This document shows positions 45,913 to 54,849 of a stretch of DNA of 64,000 bases, piece after piece (the stretch's first letter is position 1; each line of letters starts with the position of its first letter). The notes below the pieces were generated by a model that was not told the DNA's origin, made no database searches, and saw nothing but the letters and a program-made list of their open reading frames with translations. Origin of the DNA: Burkholderiales bacterium JOSHI_001 (GTDB lineage: Bacteria; Pseudomonadota; Gammaproteobacteria; Burkholderiales; Burkholderiaceae_C). The position numbers were made by a program, and so were the translations under genes. The stretch spans positions 3,558,090-3,622,089 of the forward strand of contig CM001438.1 of NCBI GenBank assembly GCA_000244995.1. The letters run 5' to 3'.

Positions 45913-46335
45913 TCAGAAGTTGCTGCGCCACCGTCGCCGGACGTCCGAGATGAATTCCTCTCTGTCAGCGCGCATGCTGCGCAGGATCGCAGGAGGCGCG
46001 TCGGTCACCTCGTGACTAGCCGACCAGAGTATGAGTTCCACGAGGACGGGCGCGAGGTCGATGCCCTTGGAAGACAGGCGATAGATGAAGCGACGTGCGT
46101 CTTCTGGGTCGCGCCGTTTCTCGATGATGCCCCTGTCCTCCAGCGCGCGCAGTCGGTCCGCCAGGACGTTGGACGCGATACCTTCACCACCGGCCAGGAA
46201 GTCGCCGTAGGTCCGTCGATCCTTGAACATCAGATCGCGCACGATCAGCAGCGACCAGGCATCGCCCAGGAGCTCCAACGCGATGCTGATTGGGCAGCCC
46301 GATCTGGGTTGACGAGGTGCGGCGGACGTAGCCAT
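45913..46335 (-). CDS. HxlR-family transcriptional regulator
   Basis: 140 aa. The winged-helix core is recognisable: ALELLGDAWSLLIVRDLMF, TYGDFLAGGEGIASNVLADR and LRALEDRGIIEKRR. The conserved Cys of the family is in RSGCPISIALE. It is divergent from the small membrane protein gene at 46441 and likely controls it; the 105-bp spacer has room for an operator. Confidence 0.93.
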   Translation of the reverse strand: MATSAAPRQPRSGCPISIALELLGDAWSLLIVRDLMFKDRRTYGDFLAGGEGIASNVLADRLRALEDRGIIEKRRDPEDARRFIYRLSSKGIDLAPVLVELILWSASHEVTDAPPAILRSMRADREEFISDVRRRWRSNF

Positions 46336-46440
46336 CGGAACGATGATCGCACATCACTTGCTATTCGCAAGTGAATTGCTAAACTGACGCACACTTTGGT
46401 CGGCAAGCTGCGCCGGCTGTACCAACAGGAGGTCAACACG

Positions 46441-46875
46441 ATGCGCAAGTCTTTCTGGTTGGCCGTCCTGGCGTATCTGGTACCGACATTTCCTCTGGGC
46501 TACTTCTGGCATCTGGTCACCTTTGCCGATCGATACCATCGGCTCGAGATGTACCGGGACGACGTGATCATCCCGTTGGGCCTGGCCTCTATGGTGATCC
46601 AGGCCCTTGTCTTTGCCTGGGCATATCCACGACTGTTCCCCTCCACGCGCATGCCGTGGCAGCGCGGCGCCATCGGTTTCGCGTGCATCTTTGGCGCCGT
46701 GGCTTGGTCGTTCGCGGTGCTGCCTGTCGCAGCCAAGTACCGCATGACATCGGTGCAGGAATTCATCGTGCTCGAAACCTGTTTCACGGTGCTGCAATTC
46801 GTCGTCGTCTCACCACTTATCGCCCTGGCTTACCGGCTCGGCGAGCACAAGCCGGCGCCTGCCTTGTCGGCCTGA
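46441..46875 (+). CDS. Small membrane protein of unknown function
   Basis: 144 aa from ATG at 46441, preceded by a perfect AGGAGG. Four hydrophobic helices (FWLAVLAYLVPTFPLGYFWH, MVIQALVFAWAYPRLF, GAIGFACIFGAVAWSFAVLP, ETCFTVLQFVVVSPLIALAY). No catalytic motif. It is divergent from an HxlR regulator and followed after 13 nt by a TfoX-like gene, so all three may respond to the same signal. Confidence 0.85.
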   Translation: MRKSFWLAVLAYLVPTFPLGYFWHLVTFADRYHRLEMYRDDVIIPLGLASMVIQALVFAWAYPRLFPSTRMPWQRGAIGFACIFGAVAWSFAVLPVAAKYRMTSVQEFIVLETCFTVLQFVVVSPLIALAYRLGEHKPAPALSA

Positions 46876-46888
46876 TCGGGCACTCGCC

Positions 46889-47215
46889 ATGCCCTACGAC
46901 CCGGAACTGGCTGAGAGGATGCGAACCGCGCTGCGGTCGCGCACCGGGGTGGTAGAGAAGAAGATGTTCGGTGGCTACTGCTGGATGCTCCACGGCAACA
47001 TGCTGTGCGGCGTCGAAGTCGGCCGCTTCATGTTCCGCGTCGGCAAGGAGCAGGAGCAGCAGGCGTTGTCGCGACCTGGGGCGCGTCCGATGGACATCAC
47101 GGGCAGACCGATGAAGGGCTTCGTGTGGGTAGATGCCAGCCACACCGCAGGCAATGTTCTTGAAGCGTGGATCGAACTGGCCGCCCGCTACGTTGGTGCG
47201 TTGCCGCCGAAGTAG
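46889..47215 (+). CDS. TfoX N-terminal domain protein
   Basis: 108 aa. The pattern KKMFGGYCWMLHGNMLCGVE and the closing WIELAARY fit the TfoX/Sxy N-terminal domain. Here it stands alone, as in many small cytoplasmic proteins of this family with unknown function; the helical C-terminal domain of true competence TfoX is absent. Start ATG at 46889 follows the membrane protein gene. Confidence 0.85.
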   Translation: MPYDPELAERMRTALRSRTGVVEKKMFGGYCWMLHGNMLCGVEVGRFMFRVGKEQEQQALSRPGARPMDITGRPMKGFVWVDASHTAGNVLEAWIELAARYVGALPPK

Positions 47216-47292
47216 CCGGCCCAGAATATGAGGGGCAATCCGATACGTCCACGTCGGCGCAGCCATTCGGATTGCAGCAGCAGGGTCCCCCA

Positions 47293-47784
47293 TTGAAGAC
47301 CATCCGCGATCTCAACAAACCGCCCCAGATCGAGGGGCGGGTTGAAGTCATCGTCGTTCGCGGCTCGCCGCGCGAATCCGCACGGACTGTCGCGAGCACC
47401 ATGGCGCTCGCCGGCATTGGGCTCGCGGAGGACCGACTGGGCCAGCGCGGCGAGGCCGAGCTGTCAACGCGGCAGGTCACCCTCATCCAGGCCGAGCATC
47501 TGGACGTGATCGCGAGCTTGGCGCGCGTCGACCAGGTCGATCCGGTCGGCCTGCGACGCAACCTGGTGGTCTCGGGCATCAACCTGCTGGCATTGAAGAA
47601 CGCCAGGCTGCAGGTAGGTGATGCGCTGCTGGAGATCGTCGGTCCCTGCCAGCCGTGCTCGCGCATGGAAGAGACCATTGGCCCAGGCGGCTATGCCGCG
47701 ATGCGTGGGCATGGCGGCATGACGGCCCGCGTCATCACCACGGGGTCGATCAGTGTGGGCGACATCGTCAAAGCGGAACCGTAG
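47293..47784 (+). CDS. MOSC-domain protein
   Basis: About 163 aa with a probable TTG start at 47293; there is no good ATG or ribosome site, so the start is uncertain. The MOSC fold is seen in STRQVTLIQAEHLDVI, LRRNLVVSGINLL and QVGDALLEIVGPCQPC. The Cys in PCQPCSRME matches the conserved Cys of MOSC proteins, which deliver or bind molybdenum cofactor sulfur. Substrate unknown. Confidence 0.85.
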   Translation: MKTIRDLNKPPQIEGRVEVIVVRGSPRESARTVASTMALAGIGLAEDRLGQRGEAELSTRQVTLIQAEHLDVIASLARVDQVDPVGLRRNLVVSGINLLALKNARLQVGDALLEIVGPCQPCSRMEETIGPGGYAAMRGHGGMTARVITTGSISVGDIVKAEP

Positions 47785-47870
47785 CAGTCCCATTCATCGG
47801 CGCCGCATCGGGCCGTTCCATCGCTTCGACCGGCGACAATTTGTCTGGTTGTCACTCACAGGACTGCGCC

Positions 47871-48380
47871 ATGCATCGCCATCCCGCCGCTCGACTTGCC
47901 TGGTGCGTCTTCGGGGCGGGCGCCGGCATCTCGCTGGCGCTGTACCTGGTCGGTCCACCCCATGCCACGTTCGTGTTGGCCTCGCTGGGCGGCAGTTCGA
48001 TCTTCCTGTTCGGGCTGACGCGTGCGCCTGCGGCCCAGTTGCGGGCGATCCTCGGTGGCCACCTCGGCGGGGCCTGCATCGGCATTGCCTGCGCACAGTT
48101 CCTGGGGTCGTCGCTGCTGGCCTATGCGTTGGCGGTGAGCCTGTCGCTGGCCTTCATGCTTGCGACGCGGACCGTCCATCCGCCTGCCGGCGCCAATCCC
48201 GTCATCATGGTCTACGCGCAGGCCCATTGGGGTGCTCTGTTCAACCCCGTGTTGCTCGGGGTGGTGTGTCTGGTCTGCGTGGCCATGGTCTGGAGCCGTG
48301 CCTATCCCGGCCTGGTTCACTACCCCGTGTCACCGCTGGAGCCTTCGCCGCCGTCGCTGAACTGGGGTGGCTGGCAATGA
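47871..48380 (+). CDS. HPP-family membrane protein
   Basis: 169 aa from ATG at 47871 with AGGA upstream. Four hydrophobic helices and the family motif TVHPPAGANPVI, plus LASLGGSSIFLFG. HPP proteins have been linked to nitrite or anion transport; the substrate here is not evident. Its last 51 nt overlap the 3' end of the convergent LysR gene. Confidence 0.9.
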   Translation: MHRHPAARLAWCVFGAGAGISLALYLVGPPHATFVLASLGGSSIFLFGLTRAPAAQLRAILGGHLGGACIGIACAQFLGSSLLAYALAVSLSLAFMLATRTVHPPAGANPVIMVYAQAHWGALFNPVLLGVVCLVCVAMVWSRAYPGLVHYPVSPLEPSPPSLNWGGWQ

Positions 48381-49304
48381 CCGTTCGCGAACGCTCGCGG
48401 CGTTGAGCGCCGACAGCCGATCGCGCAGGCGCCCGAGCGCGAAGTCGATGAAGGCGCGAGTCTTCATCGGCAGCCGCCCCTGGCCGGGGTAGATCAAGTT
48501 GACGGGCGCCGCAGGCGGCTCCTCGTCGACCAGCACGCGAACGAGCTTGCCATCCCGCAGCGCGGTGGCCACCTGGTAGGACAGCACCCGGGTCAGACCG
48601 AGGCCGAGGACGGCCGCCTCGATGGCGGCATCGGCCGTGGAGACCGCCATGCGCGAGCGCACCCGCACCTGCTGCTTCTGTCCGGCGGCATCGGCAAAGG
48701 TCCACGCGGTTGTGGCCTCCAGTCCATCGAAAGTGATGCATCGGTGCGCCGCGAGGTCGTCCAGCGATTGCGGCACGCTGAACCGCTCCAGGTAGTCCGG
48801 ACTCGCACACACGACGCGACGGATCGCTCCCACCTGCGTCGCGACAAGGTTGCTGTCCGGCAGGGCGCCGATGCGAAGCGCCACGTCGACATGCTCTTCG
48901 ATGAGGTTGGCGTTGCGGTCGCCCAGGCGAAGTTGAATGTCGACGTCCTGGTGCACTTCCAGGAAAGCCGCTGCCACCGGCACCACGTGCAGCCTGCCGA
49001 ACACGATCGGTGCAGCCACCACCAGCTGGCCTTTTACATTGGCGTAGGCCCCCGAGGCAGCGCGCTCGGCCTCGTCGACCTGCTCCAGGATCTGACGGCA
49101 CGCGTCCAGGTAGTCGCGACCCGCGTCGGTCAGCGCGAGCTTGCGCGTCGAACGCGTGATCAGGCGTGTCTTGAGGTGCGCCTCCAAGTCCGCAAGCTTG
49201 CGGCTCACGGTCGCCAGCGGCACGTTCAGGCGCCGGCCCGCAGCCGACAGGCTGCCCCCGTCGACGATGGCGGCAAACACGGACATGGCTTCAAGGCGGT
49301 CCAT
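48330..49304 (-). CDS. LysR-family transcriptional regulator
   Basis: 324 aa from ATG at 49304. The N-terminal helix-turn-helix is GGSLSAAGRRLNVPLATVSR, and the effector domain begins at GQLVVAAPIVFGRLH. It is divergent from the carboxymuconolactone decarboxylase-like gene (49421), which it probably controls. The last ~20 residues are Arg-rich and overlap the HPP gene. Confidence 0.95.
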   Translation of the reverse strand: MDRLEAMSVFAAIVDGGSLSAAGRRLNVPLATVSRKLADLEAHLKTRLITRSTRKLALTDAGRDYLDACRQILEQVDEAERAASGAYANVKGQLVVAAPIVFGRLHVVPVAAAFLEVHQDVDIQLRLGDRNANLIEEHVDVALRIGALPDSNLVATQVGAIRRVVCASPDYLERFSVPQSLDDLAAHRCITFDGLEATTAWTFADAAGQKQQVRVRSRMAVSTADAAIEAAVLGLGLTRVLSYQVATALRDGKLVRVLVDEEPPAAPVNLIYPGQGRLPMKTRAFIDFALGRLRDRLSALNAASVRERSLPATPVQRRRRRLQR

Positions 49305-49420
49305 TGTTCCACAATATGAGAGGAAGCTTCGCAATCCTGCAGTCTAGTTGGCACGGACGGGAATATCTACATTCTCTTCACCGGCATTCACCGGCCCCAC
49401 CAACCTTCGGAGTCCACACC

Positions 49421-49969
49421 ATGTCCCGCCTCGCCACCCCCGCCAGCATCGACGCCGCCCCTGTATCGGCCCGCCCGCTTCTCGAAGCCGTGAACAAGCA
49501 GATCGGCAGCGTCCCGAACCTGTTTCGCCTGGTCGCCAACAGCCCCGCTGCACTGGAAGGCTACCTGGGCATGTCGGGCGCGCTGTCCAAGGGCAGCCTG
49601 CCGGCCCAAACCCGCGAGCGCATCGCACTAGCCGTCGCCCAGATCAACGACTGCGGCTACTGCCTGTCAGCCCACAGCTACATGGGCAAGAACCTGGTGA
49701 AGTTGAGCGAGGCCGAGATCGCGGCCAACCGCCACGGTGGCTCGCTCGACCCGAAGGCCGACGCGGCGGTGCGCTTCGCGGCCAAGGTGGTTCGCGAACG
49801 CGGGCATGTGTCGGATGCCGATGTGCAGGCCGTACGCATGGCCGGCTACGACGACGCGCAGATCGTCGAGATCGTCCAGCACGTGGCGCTGAACACCTGG
49901 ACCAACTACGTCAACTCGGTGGCGCAGACCGAGATCGACTTCCCGGTCGCCCAGGCGCTCGCTGCCTGA
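49421..49969 (+). CDS. Carboxymuconolactone decarboxylase/AhpD-like protein
   Basis: 182 aa. The AhpD redox motif is present as CGYCLSAH, in a helical CMD fold ([18 protein letters not shown] before it). Proteins with CxxC in this position act as peroxidase partners or disulfide reductases rather than decarboxylases. It starts 116 nt from a divergent LysR regulator and is followed by DUF1348 and a pyridoxamine-oxidase-like gene, probably as one oxidative-stress-related operon. Confidence 0.92.
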   Translation: MSRLATPASIDAAPVSARPLLEAVNKQIGSVPNLFRLVANSPAALEGYLGMSGALSKGSLPAQTRERIALAVAQINDCGYCLSAHSYMGKNLVKLSEAEIAANRHGGSLDPKADAAVRFAAKVVRERGHVSDADVQAVRMAGYDDAQIVEIVQHVALNTWTNYVNSVAQTEIDFPVAQALAA

Positions 49970-50048
49970 TTCATCAGCCCATCCCACGAGGCGGCGTGAA
50001 TGCCGCGCCGACTTCGTGGGCCGATGCTTTCTGCCTGGAGAACCTGCC

Positions 50049-50513
50049 ATGTCCCGCCCGCCGTTGCCGCCCTATTCCCTCGAGGCCGCAATCCAGAAAG
50101 TCCGCCTGGCCGAAGACGCTTGGAACGGCCGCAATCCGGCGCGCGTGGCGCTGGCCTATTCGCCCGACAGCCGCTGGCGCAATCGCTCGACATTCTTGCA
50201 GGGCCGTGTGGAGATCGAAGCATTCCTCACACAGAAGTGGCAGCGCGAACTCGACTACCGGCTCATCAAGGAACTGTGGGCGTTCCGGGAGGACCGCATT
50301 GCGGTTCGCTTCGCGTACGAGTGGCACGACGCCTCTGGCCAATGGTTCCGCAGCTACGGCAACGAGAACTGGGCCTTCGATGGTGGAGGCTTGATGCACA
50401 CGCGCATCGCCAGCATCAACGACCTGCCGATCGCGGAGTCCGAGCGCCTGTACCACTGGCCGGCAGGTCGGCGGCCGGACGACCATGCGGGTCTCACCGC
50501 GCTGGGGCTGTGA
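50049..50513 (+). CDS. DUF1348 (NTF2-like) family protein
   Basis: 154 aa from ATG at 50049. Signature segments are [39 protein letters not shown] and [14 protein letters not shown], matching the nuclear-transport-factor-2-like DUF1348 family. Catalytic role unknown. It overlaps the next gene by GTGA (50510-50513). Confidence 0.93.
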   Translation: MSRPPLPPYSLEAAIQKVRLAEDAWNGRNPARVALAYSPDSRWRNRSTFLQGRVEIEAFLTQKWQRELDYRLIKELWAFREDRIAVRFAYEWHDASGQWFRSYGNENWAFDGGGLMHTRIASINDLPIAESERLYHWPAGRRPDDHAGLTALGL

Positions 50514-51148
50514 CCGTGGCCGGCCCCCACACTTACGCCAGCGACGTCGCCTTCACCGGCACCGTGAAGGCGATCCAGGCGCGCAAAGGCTCCCGCCCGG
50601 CCTATGCGCGCATGGAAACAGGCGGCTCCTGGGAGTCGTCCATCACCGACGACCTGAAAGCCGAGATCGAGGCCCAGACCAGCGTGTTCCTGGCGACCGC
50701 AAACGCGGACGGGCAGCCCTACACCCAGCACCGTGGCGGGCCGGCGGGGTTTCTGCAGGTGCTGGACGCGTACACGATCGCCTTCGTGGACTTCGCAGGC
50801 AACCGTCAGTACATCACCCAAGGCAACCTCGAAGAGAACTCGAAGGCGCACCTGTTCCTGATCGACTATGCGCACCGGCGTCGCATCAAGGTGTGGGGCA
50901 CCGCGCGCGTGGTGGAAGGAGACGAGGCGCTGCTTCGTCGCCTGATGCCTGAGGGCTATCGCGCGCGGCCGGAGCAGGTCGTACTGTTCACGGTCACTGC
51001 ATGGGACGTGAATTGCCCGCAGCACATTCCACAGCGCTTTGAAGCCGCAGATGTGGGCGCGGCGATCAAGTCTCGCGATGAGCGCATTGCCGCGCTTGAG
51101 GCCGAAGTCGAGCGTCTGCGGCGAGATAGAACCACGTCGGGGCTGTGA
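50510..51148 (+). CDS. Pyridoxamine 5'-phosphate oxidase-like flavoprotein
   Basis: 212 aa with a GTG start at 50510 overlapping the DUF1348 stop. The split-barrel flavin-binding fold is indicated by [35 protein letters not shown] and [20 protein letters not shown] helical, charged C-terminal extension ([16 protein letters not shown]) is a coiled coil. The family includes FMN-dependent oxidoreductases; substrate unknown. Last gene before repeat A copy 3. Confidence 0.9.
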   Translation: MTVAGPHTYASDVAFTGTVKAIQARKGSRPAYARMETGGSWESSITDDLKAEIEAQTSVFLATANADGQPYTQHRGGPAGFLQVLDAYTIAFVDFAGNRQYITQGNLEENSKAHLFLIDYAHRRRIKVWGTARVVEGDEALLRRLMPEGYRARPEQVVLFTVTAWDVNCPQHIPQRFEAADVGAAIKSRDERIAALEAEVERLRRDRTTSGL

Positions 51149-51185
51149 GCGAGTGACCGATCTTCTGTGTAGTGACCAACTGTTG

Positions 51186-51288
51186 TGGGTCGCGTCATGC
51201 CGGTTAGGAGCCTAACCATCTAGGCGCAAACCCGTCACCAAAATTGTGGATGCCGGTAGCTGTCGTTGAGAACCTTCGTGGCCGGCCA
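51186..51288 (+). repeat. Dispersed repeat A, copy 3 (103 nt)
   Basis: Same length and orientation as the copies at 26441 and 32615, with eight differences from copy 1. In this copy a perfect 7-bp inverted repeat GGTTAGG-AG-CCTAACC is present at 51202-51217. It lies between the flavoprotein gene and the small unknown gene at 51332. Confidence 0.9.
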
Positions 51289-51331
51289 GTAGCAGACGCT
51301 GGCGGCAGGCAGCTTTGGGGCACTTTGGAGA

Positions 51332-51715
51332 TCAACGCTGCAAGCGACCGGTGAAGTTGCGCAGGGAAACAAAGGAAATGAACGTGTTCGGCAACGGTTC
51401 GCAAGGCAGACCGCCAGCACCGTCGCGATCAACGAAAAGGGCGTAGTACAGCCTGTCATTGCCGACAAAGCGTGCGAGCACTCGGGCGGGCACATCAAAG
51501 GCGCAAGTCACTGCGCCCATTCGCGTCGTCCCATCCTCACGACTGGAATAGAAGTTCGATGCGTTTCGTTTGGCGTCGTTTTCTGGCCTGAACAGGGACG
51601 GGTCGGTCGCCAGAACCACTTCGGCTTCCAAGGGCCGATCGGATTGAATGGTGAAGCCGAGCGTGGGGAAACGGTCACTGACTTCCCTGCCCCTGAGCTT
51701 GATCTGCGCAGCCAT
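51332..51715 (-). CDS. Small protein of unknown function
   Basis: 127 aa from ATG at 51715, 13 nt behind the Pro-rich protein gene. It has a beta-rich pattern (TLGFTIQSDRPLEAEVVLAT, RMGAVTCAFDVPARVLARFV, LYYALFVDRDGAGG) and no signal peptide. No family recognised. Such a stand-alone domain may be the N-terminal part of a larger protein cut near repeat A copy 3. Confidence 0.6.
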   Translation of the reverse strand: MAAQIKLRGREVSDRFPTLGFTIQSDRPLEAEVVLATDPSLFRPENDAKRNASNFYSSREDGTTRMGAVTCAFDVPARVLARFVGNDRLYYALFVDRDGAGGLPCEPLPNTFISFVSLRNFTGRLQR

Positions 51716-51728
51716 GAATGCGCCGTGC

Positions 51729-51956
51729 TCAGCCCGCCGAGGTTTTCGTCGGTCGGGTGCGTGCCGGTGCCGGCTGCGGCAGCCGGGCAGCAAGGGCCGG
51801 GTTGGGTCGGGTGCCTATGTTGTCGCCCGCCTGAGATACGGCTGTGCCCGGTTGGCCTGCCGGAGTGGTTTGCAGGCTTGCCGATGCACCCGGCATGGGA
51901 ACTGCGGGCTGCAGCGCCGGATCGGGCCGCTTGGCAACGGGTCTTGCATCGCTCAT
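51729..51956 (-). CDS. Small Pro/Ala-rich protein
   Basis: 75 aa from ATG at 51956, with a strong AGGAG seven nt upstream, which makes it a credible gene despite its size. Composition is Pro/Ala/Thr-rich and probably unstructured (ALQPAVPMPGASASLQTTPA). Followed directly by the 127-aa unknown gene, so the two form a pair. Confidence 0.6.
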   Translation of the reverse strand: MSDARPVAKRPDPALQPAVPMPGASASLQTTPAGQPGTAVSQAGDNIGTRPNPALAARLPQPAPARTRPTKTSAG

Positions 51957-52196
51957 GGTCGTTCTCCTGCGCACCAAGACCGCACGAGACGGGTGCCGAG
52001 AGCGGCCCGCCCCGCAGCCTGGTCGCCGTCATTCTGGTTCGACAGCCGCCCTCGACCCTTGCGACGAGTCAAGCAGCCCGAAGCGCTACCTCGCCAACGC
52101 CGCGCCTTGTCTCAAAGCCGGCGGCAGCCCGGTCCACGCACTTTGCCTCGCCCGGCGCCTGGTGGCGCTCGACCGGCGCCACGCCCAGCAGCGACC

Positions 52197-53609
52197 TCAG
52201 CACGGGATGGTGGCCTCGAAGACTATGTGCTGGCCATCGCACCGGTGCTGGACGTCGCCGCCGCACAGCCGCGCCAGGCTTCGCACCAGGAACAGGCCAA
52301 GCCCGGCGCCGCTGCGCGCCTGCGCGCCCGCCGCGCGGTAGTACTTGCTGAAGACCTTGTCGGGGTCGGGCACGCCGGCCGTGCCGGGCGCGTTGCGCAC
52401 CTGGAAGCGCAGCTGGCGCGCGGCCGCGCCCTCGTCGCCATCGAGCTGCAGGTCCACCCGCGAGCCGGCCGGCGAGTAGGCCAGCGCGTTGTCGATCAGG
52501 TTGTCGAACACCGTGCGCACGATCAGCGGATCGATCGTGGCCGGAAGGGATGGCGGCGAGACGACGGCCAGGCGCGCGCGCGTTGCACTGTCGCGCTTGG
52601 CTATCCACTCGCGCAGCAGGCCGGCCAGGTCGTGCGCCGCCGGCTGGTTGACCGTGAGGCCGTGTTCAAGCCGGCCGACCATGCGCGTGCGCTCCAGGAT
52701 GTCGTCGATGTTCGACACCGCGTCGTCAATCGTCGACACGCGCTGCTTGTCCTGCGCCGCTTCCGCGCGCCCGGCAATCAGGGTGTGCGCCGCGAGCCGG
52801 ATGGTGGCCAGCGGGTTCTTCAGCTCGTGCAGCAGCATGTCGAGGAAGCTCGTGGCTTCCAGGCGCTTTTCCTGTTCCCAAGCCAGGCGCCGGGCCGCGT
52901 CCTGCGCGCGCAGTTCCAGCGCCTGGTGCAGTTCCGCGGTGCGCTCGGTGACCTTGGCTTCCAACTGCAGGTTCGACTGCGCCAGCTGCTCGCGCAGCTG
53001 CACCTGCTGTGTGATCTCGTGCTGAAGGCGTCGGGCATGGCGCACGCCCACCAGCAACAGCAGCGCCAGGGCGGCCACGCGCAGGGCGGTCATCAGCGCG
53101 TTGATGCGCTCGGTCTTGCGCTGCGTCTGCCCCAGCTCGATCTGCAGTGCCCCCACGGTGGTGTCGGTGTTGATCTCATAGAGCTTCTTCTGAAGCTGGT
53201 ACTCGCTGCTGGACACCCTCTTGCGCGCGATGTCCCAGCGACCGTACTGCACTTGTTCGAGCATCATGGTCTCGGTCGCACGCAGACGCTCGCTCTCGGC
53301 AACCAGCGTGGCCATTTCTCCGCTCAGGCTCATGCCTGCGGTCAGAGCCTTGGCCTCGTCCAGTGTGCTCGCCAATTGCTGCGCCAGGGACTTGTAGCTC
53401 GCGGCGAGCAGTTCGTCTCTATCGAGCACGGCCGATGTCACGCTGTTGCCGCGCGCCTGGGCGAGCCGCAGAAGTTGTTCCAGCGCGACCCGCGTTTGCG
53501 CCTGTTGCCTGGAGACATGCTCACTGTGTCGATCGGTGAAGAAGCCGATCGCGAAGGTGATGGCCAACAGGGCCACCGCCGTGCGTATGCTGATCAGCCG
53601 CTGCAGCAT
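52197..53609 (-). CDS. Sensor histidine kinase coupled to an ABC-type binding protein
   Basis: 470 aa from ATG at 53609; its start overlaps the binding-protein stop by one base (TGATG). Helix 1 at residues ~8-24, an extracytoplasmic helical domain (~27-170), helix 2 (~171-188), coiled coil, phosphoacceptor His261 in LLHELKNPLATIRL, N-box region VFDNLIDNALAYSP and G2-type SGAGLGLFLVRSL. The G1 box is poorly conserved (RNAPGTAGVP). The linked binding protein suggests ligand sensing through it. The cognate regulator is probably the divergent OmpR-type gene at 54850. Confidence 0.92.
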   Translation of the reverse strand: MLQRLISIRTAVALLAITFAIGFFTDRHSEHVSRQQAQTRVALEQLLRLAQARGNSVTSAVLDRDELLAASYKSLAQQLASTLDEAKALTAGMSLSGEMATLVAESERLRATETMMLEQVQYGRWDIARKRVSSSEYQLQKKLYEINTDTTVGALQIELGQTQRKTERINALMTALRVAALALLLLVGVRHARRLQHEITQQVQLREQLAQSNLQLEAKVTERTAELHQALELRAQDAARRLAWEQEKRLEATSFLDMLLHELKNPLATIRLAAHTLIAGRAEAAQDKQRVSTIDDAVSNIDDILERTRMVGRLEHGLTVNQPAAHDLAGLLREWIAKRDSATRARLAVVSPPSLPATIDPLIVRTVFDNLIDNALAYSPAGSRVDLQLDGDEGAAARQLRFQVRNAPGTAGVPDPDKVFSKYYRAAGAQARSGAGLGLFLVRSLARLCGGDVQHRCDGQHIVFEATIPC

Positions 53610-54625
53610 CAGGCCTTCACCACATGATCGGCGCGCGCGAGCAAGTACGCCGGCAACTCGATGCCTTGTTGGGCAGCGGCGGCGGGGTTGACGACGAGGC
53701 TGAAGCGTTCCATCGGGCCCCATGGGATGTCGCCGGCGTTCAGGCCCTTGAGAACCAGGCCGGCTTTCCTCCCGGCCGCGTACCCAACGAGGAAGTAATC
53801 CAAACCGTACGCCAGCACGGCGCCCTCGTGGACGCTGTCGACGTCGCCAGCAAACAGCGGCGTTTTGTGTGTGCGGCACGCGGACACGAGATCGGGCAAG
53901 GCAGCCACCGTCGTGTTGTCCGAGGCGAGGAAGATGGCCTGCACCCTTGAAGCGAGCGAAGTCGCAGCGGCGGCGACTTCGGAGGCCTTGTCCACGTGGG
54001 CCTCGACCAGGTTGAGCCTCAGGGCCTGGGCTGTGCTGCGCAGATCCCGAACATGCTCGACCGAATTGACCTCCATCGGGTTGTACAGCACGCCCCAGGT
54101 TCGAGCCGTCGGCACGATCGAGGCATAGGTTCGCAACTGCAAGTCGGTGGGCAGCGGGTCGCTGACCCCGGTGATGCCACGCCGCGTGGGCTGTCCGGGG
54201 CCACGATCAGCAGGCACGATGCGCGCGGCCACCGGATTGGTCACCGCAGAGAACACGATCGGGATGTCGCCGCCCGAGGCCTTGACCACGGCCTGCGCTG
54301 CGGGGGTGCTGACGGCATGGATCAGCCTGGGGCCGCTGGCCGCCAAGGCTTGTGCCATGGCAGCGAGGCGGCCCCTGTCGCCCGCGGCGTCGCGCCAATC
54401 CAGCTGCAAGGTTTCACCGGCCCGGAAGCCCGAGTCGGCAAGCGCCGCGACGAAACCACGTTCAGCGGCGTTGAGTGCCGCGTGGGCAACCACCTTGATC
54501 ATGCCGACGCGGCTGACCTGGGCCGCGCGCGAACTGCCCCGAAGCCCAGGCATTCCCAGGCCCAGGCCAACCAGTGCGCCCGCACCCAGCAGGGCGTGTC
54601 GGCGGGAGCGCTCAAGGAGTGGCAT
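53609..54625 (-). CDS. ABC-type periplasmic binding protein (ABC_sub_bind), no permease nearby
   Basis: 338 aa from ATG at 54625. Signal peptide with Arg-rich start (RSRRHALLGAGALVGLGLG). The PF04392-type fold is recognised by GFVAALADSGFRAGETLQL, SGGDIPIVFSAVTNPVAA and YGLDYFLVGYAAGRKAG. Normally such proteins feed Trp-like ligands to an ABC importer, but no permease or ATPase gene is present; instead the next gene is a sensor kinase with TGATG coupling. A sensory role is therefore likely. Confidence 0.9.
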   Translation of the reverse strand: MPLLERSRRHALLGAGALVGLGLGMPGLRGSSRAAQVSRVGMIKVVAHAALNAAERGFVAALADSGFRAGETLQLDWRDAAGDRGRLAAMAQALAASGPRLIHAVSTPAAQAVVKASGGDIPIVFSAVTNPVAARIVPADRGPGQPTRRGITGVSDPLPTDLQLRTYASIVPTARTWGVLYNPMEVNSVEHVRDLRSTAQALRLNLVEAHVDKASEVAAAATSLASRVQAIFLASDNTTVAALPDLVSACRTHKTPLFAGDVDSVHEGAVLAYGLDYFLVGYAAGRKAGLVLKGLNAGDIPWGPMERFSLVVNPAAAAQQGIELPAYLLARADHVVKA

Positions 54626-54701
54626 GTCGGGCACGGAGTGTAGCGACCGCCCTGAATCCAAATCGGGTACTAAAGGGCCGTGGTACCGGTCCACAATCCG
54701 C

Positions 54702-54759
54702 GTCACCGCACGACGGCCCCTGCAAACATTCCCCAAACCGAAAGCCTTTGAAATGTTGG
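54702..54759 (+). promoter_or_regulatory. Composite regulatory site, copy before the response regulator
   Basis: GTCACCGCACG (54702-54712) followed by CGAAA (54739) and TGAAA (54749) ten bases apart. The same arrangement is found before the subtilase (55632-55716) and the TpsA gene (58880-58965). It lies between the divergent binding-protein and regulator genes, so it could control both. Confidence 0.55.
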
Positions 54760-54849
54760 CCGGCGCGCGGCTACCAAACTGCCGCGCTGCGCCGTTCATC
54801 GGGGCCCGCCGGGCCTGTCCACGCAGCGCTCAGCCACCAACCCACCAAC

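Noticed and set aside
26441-51288. Repeat A copies considered as a CRISPR array
   Set aside because: Copies are 6 and 18 kb apart and about 100 nt long, with genes between; no spacer pattern and no cas genes.
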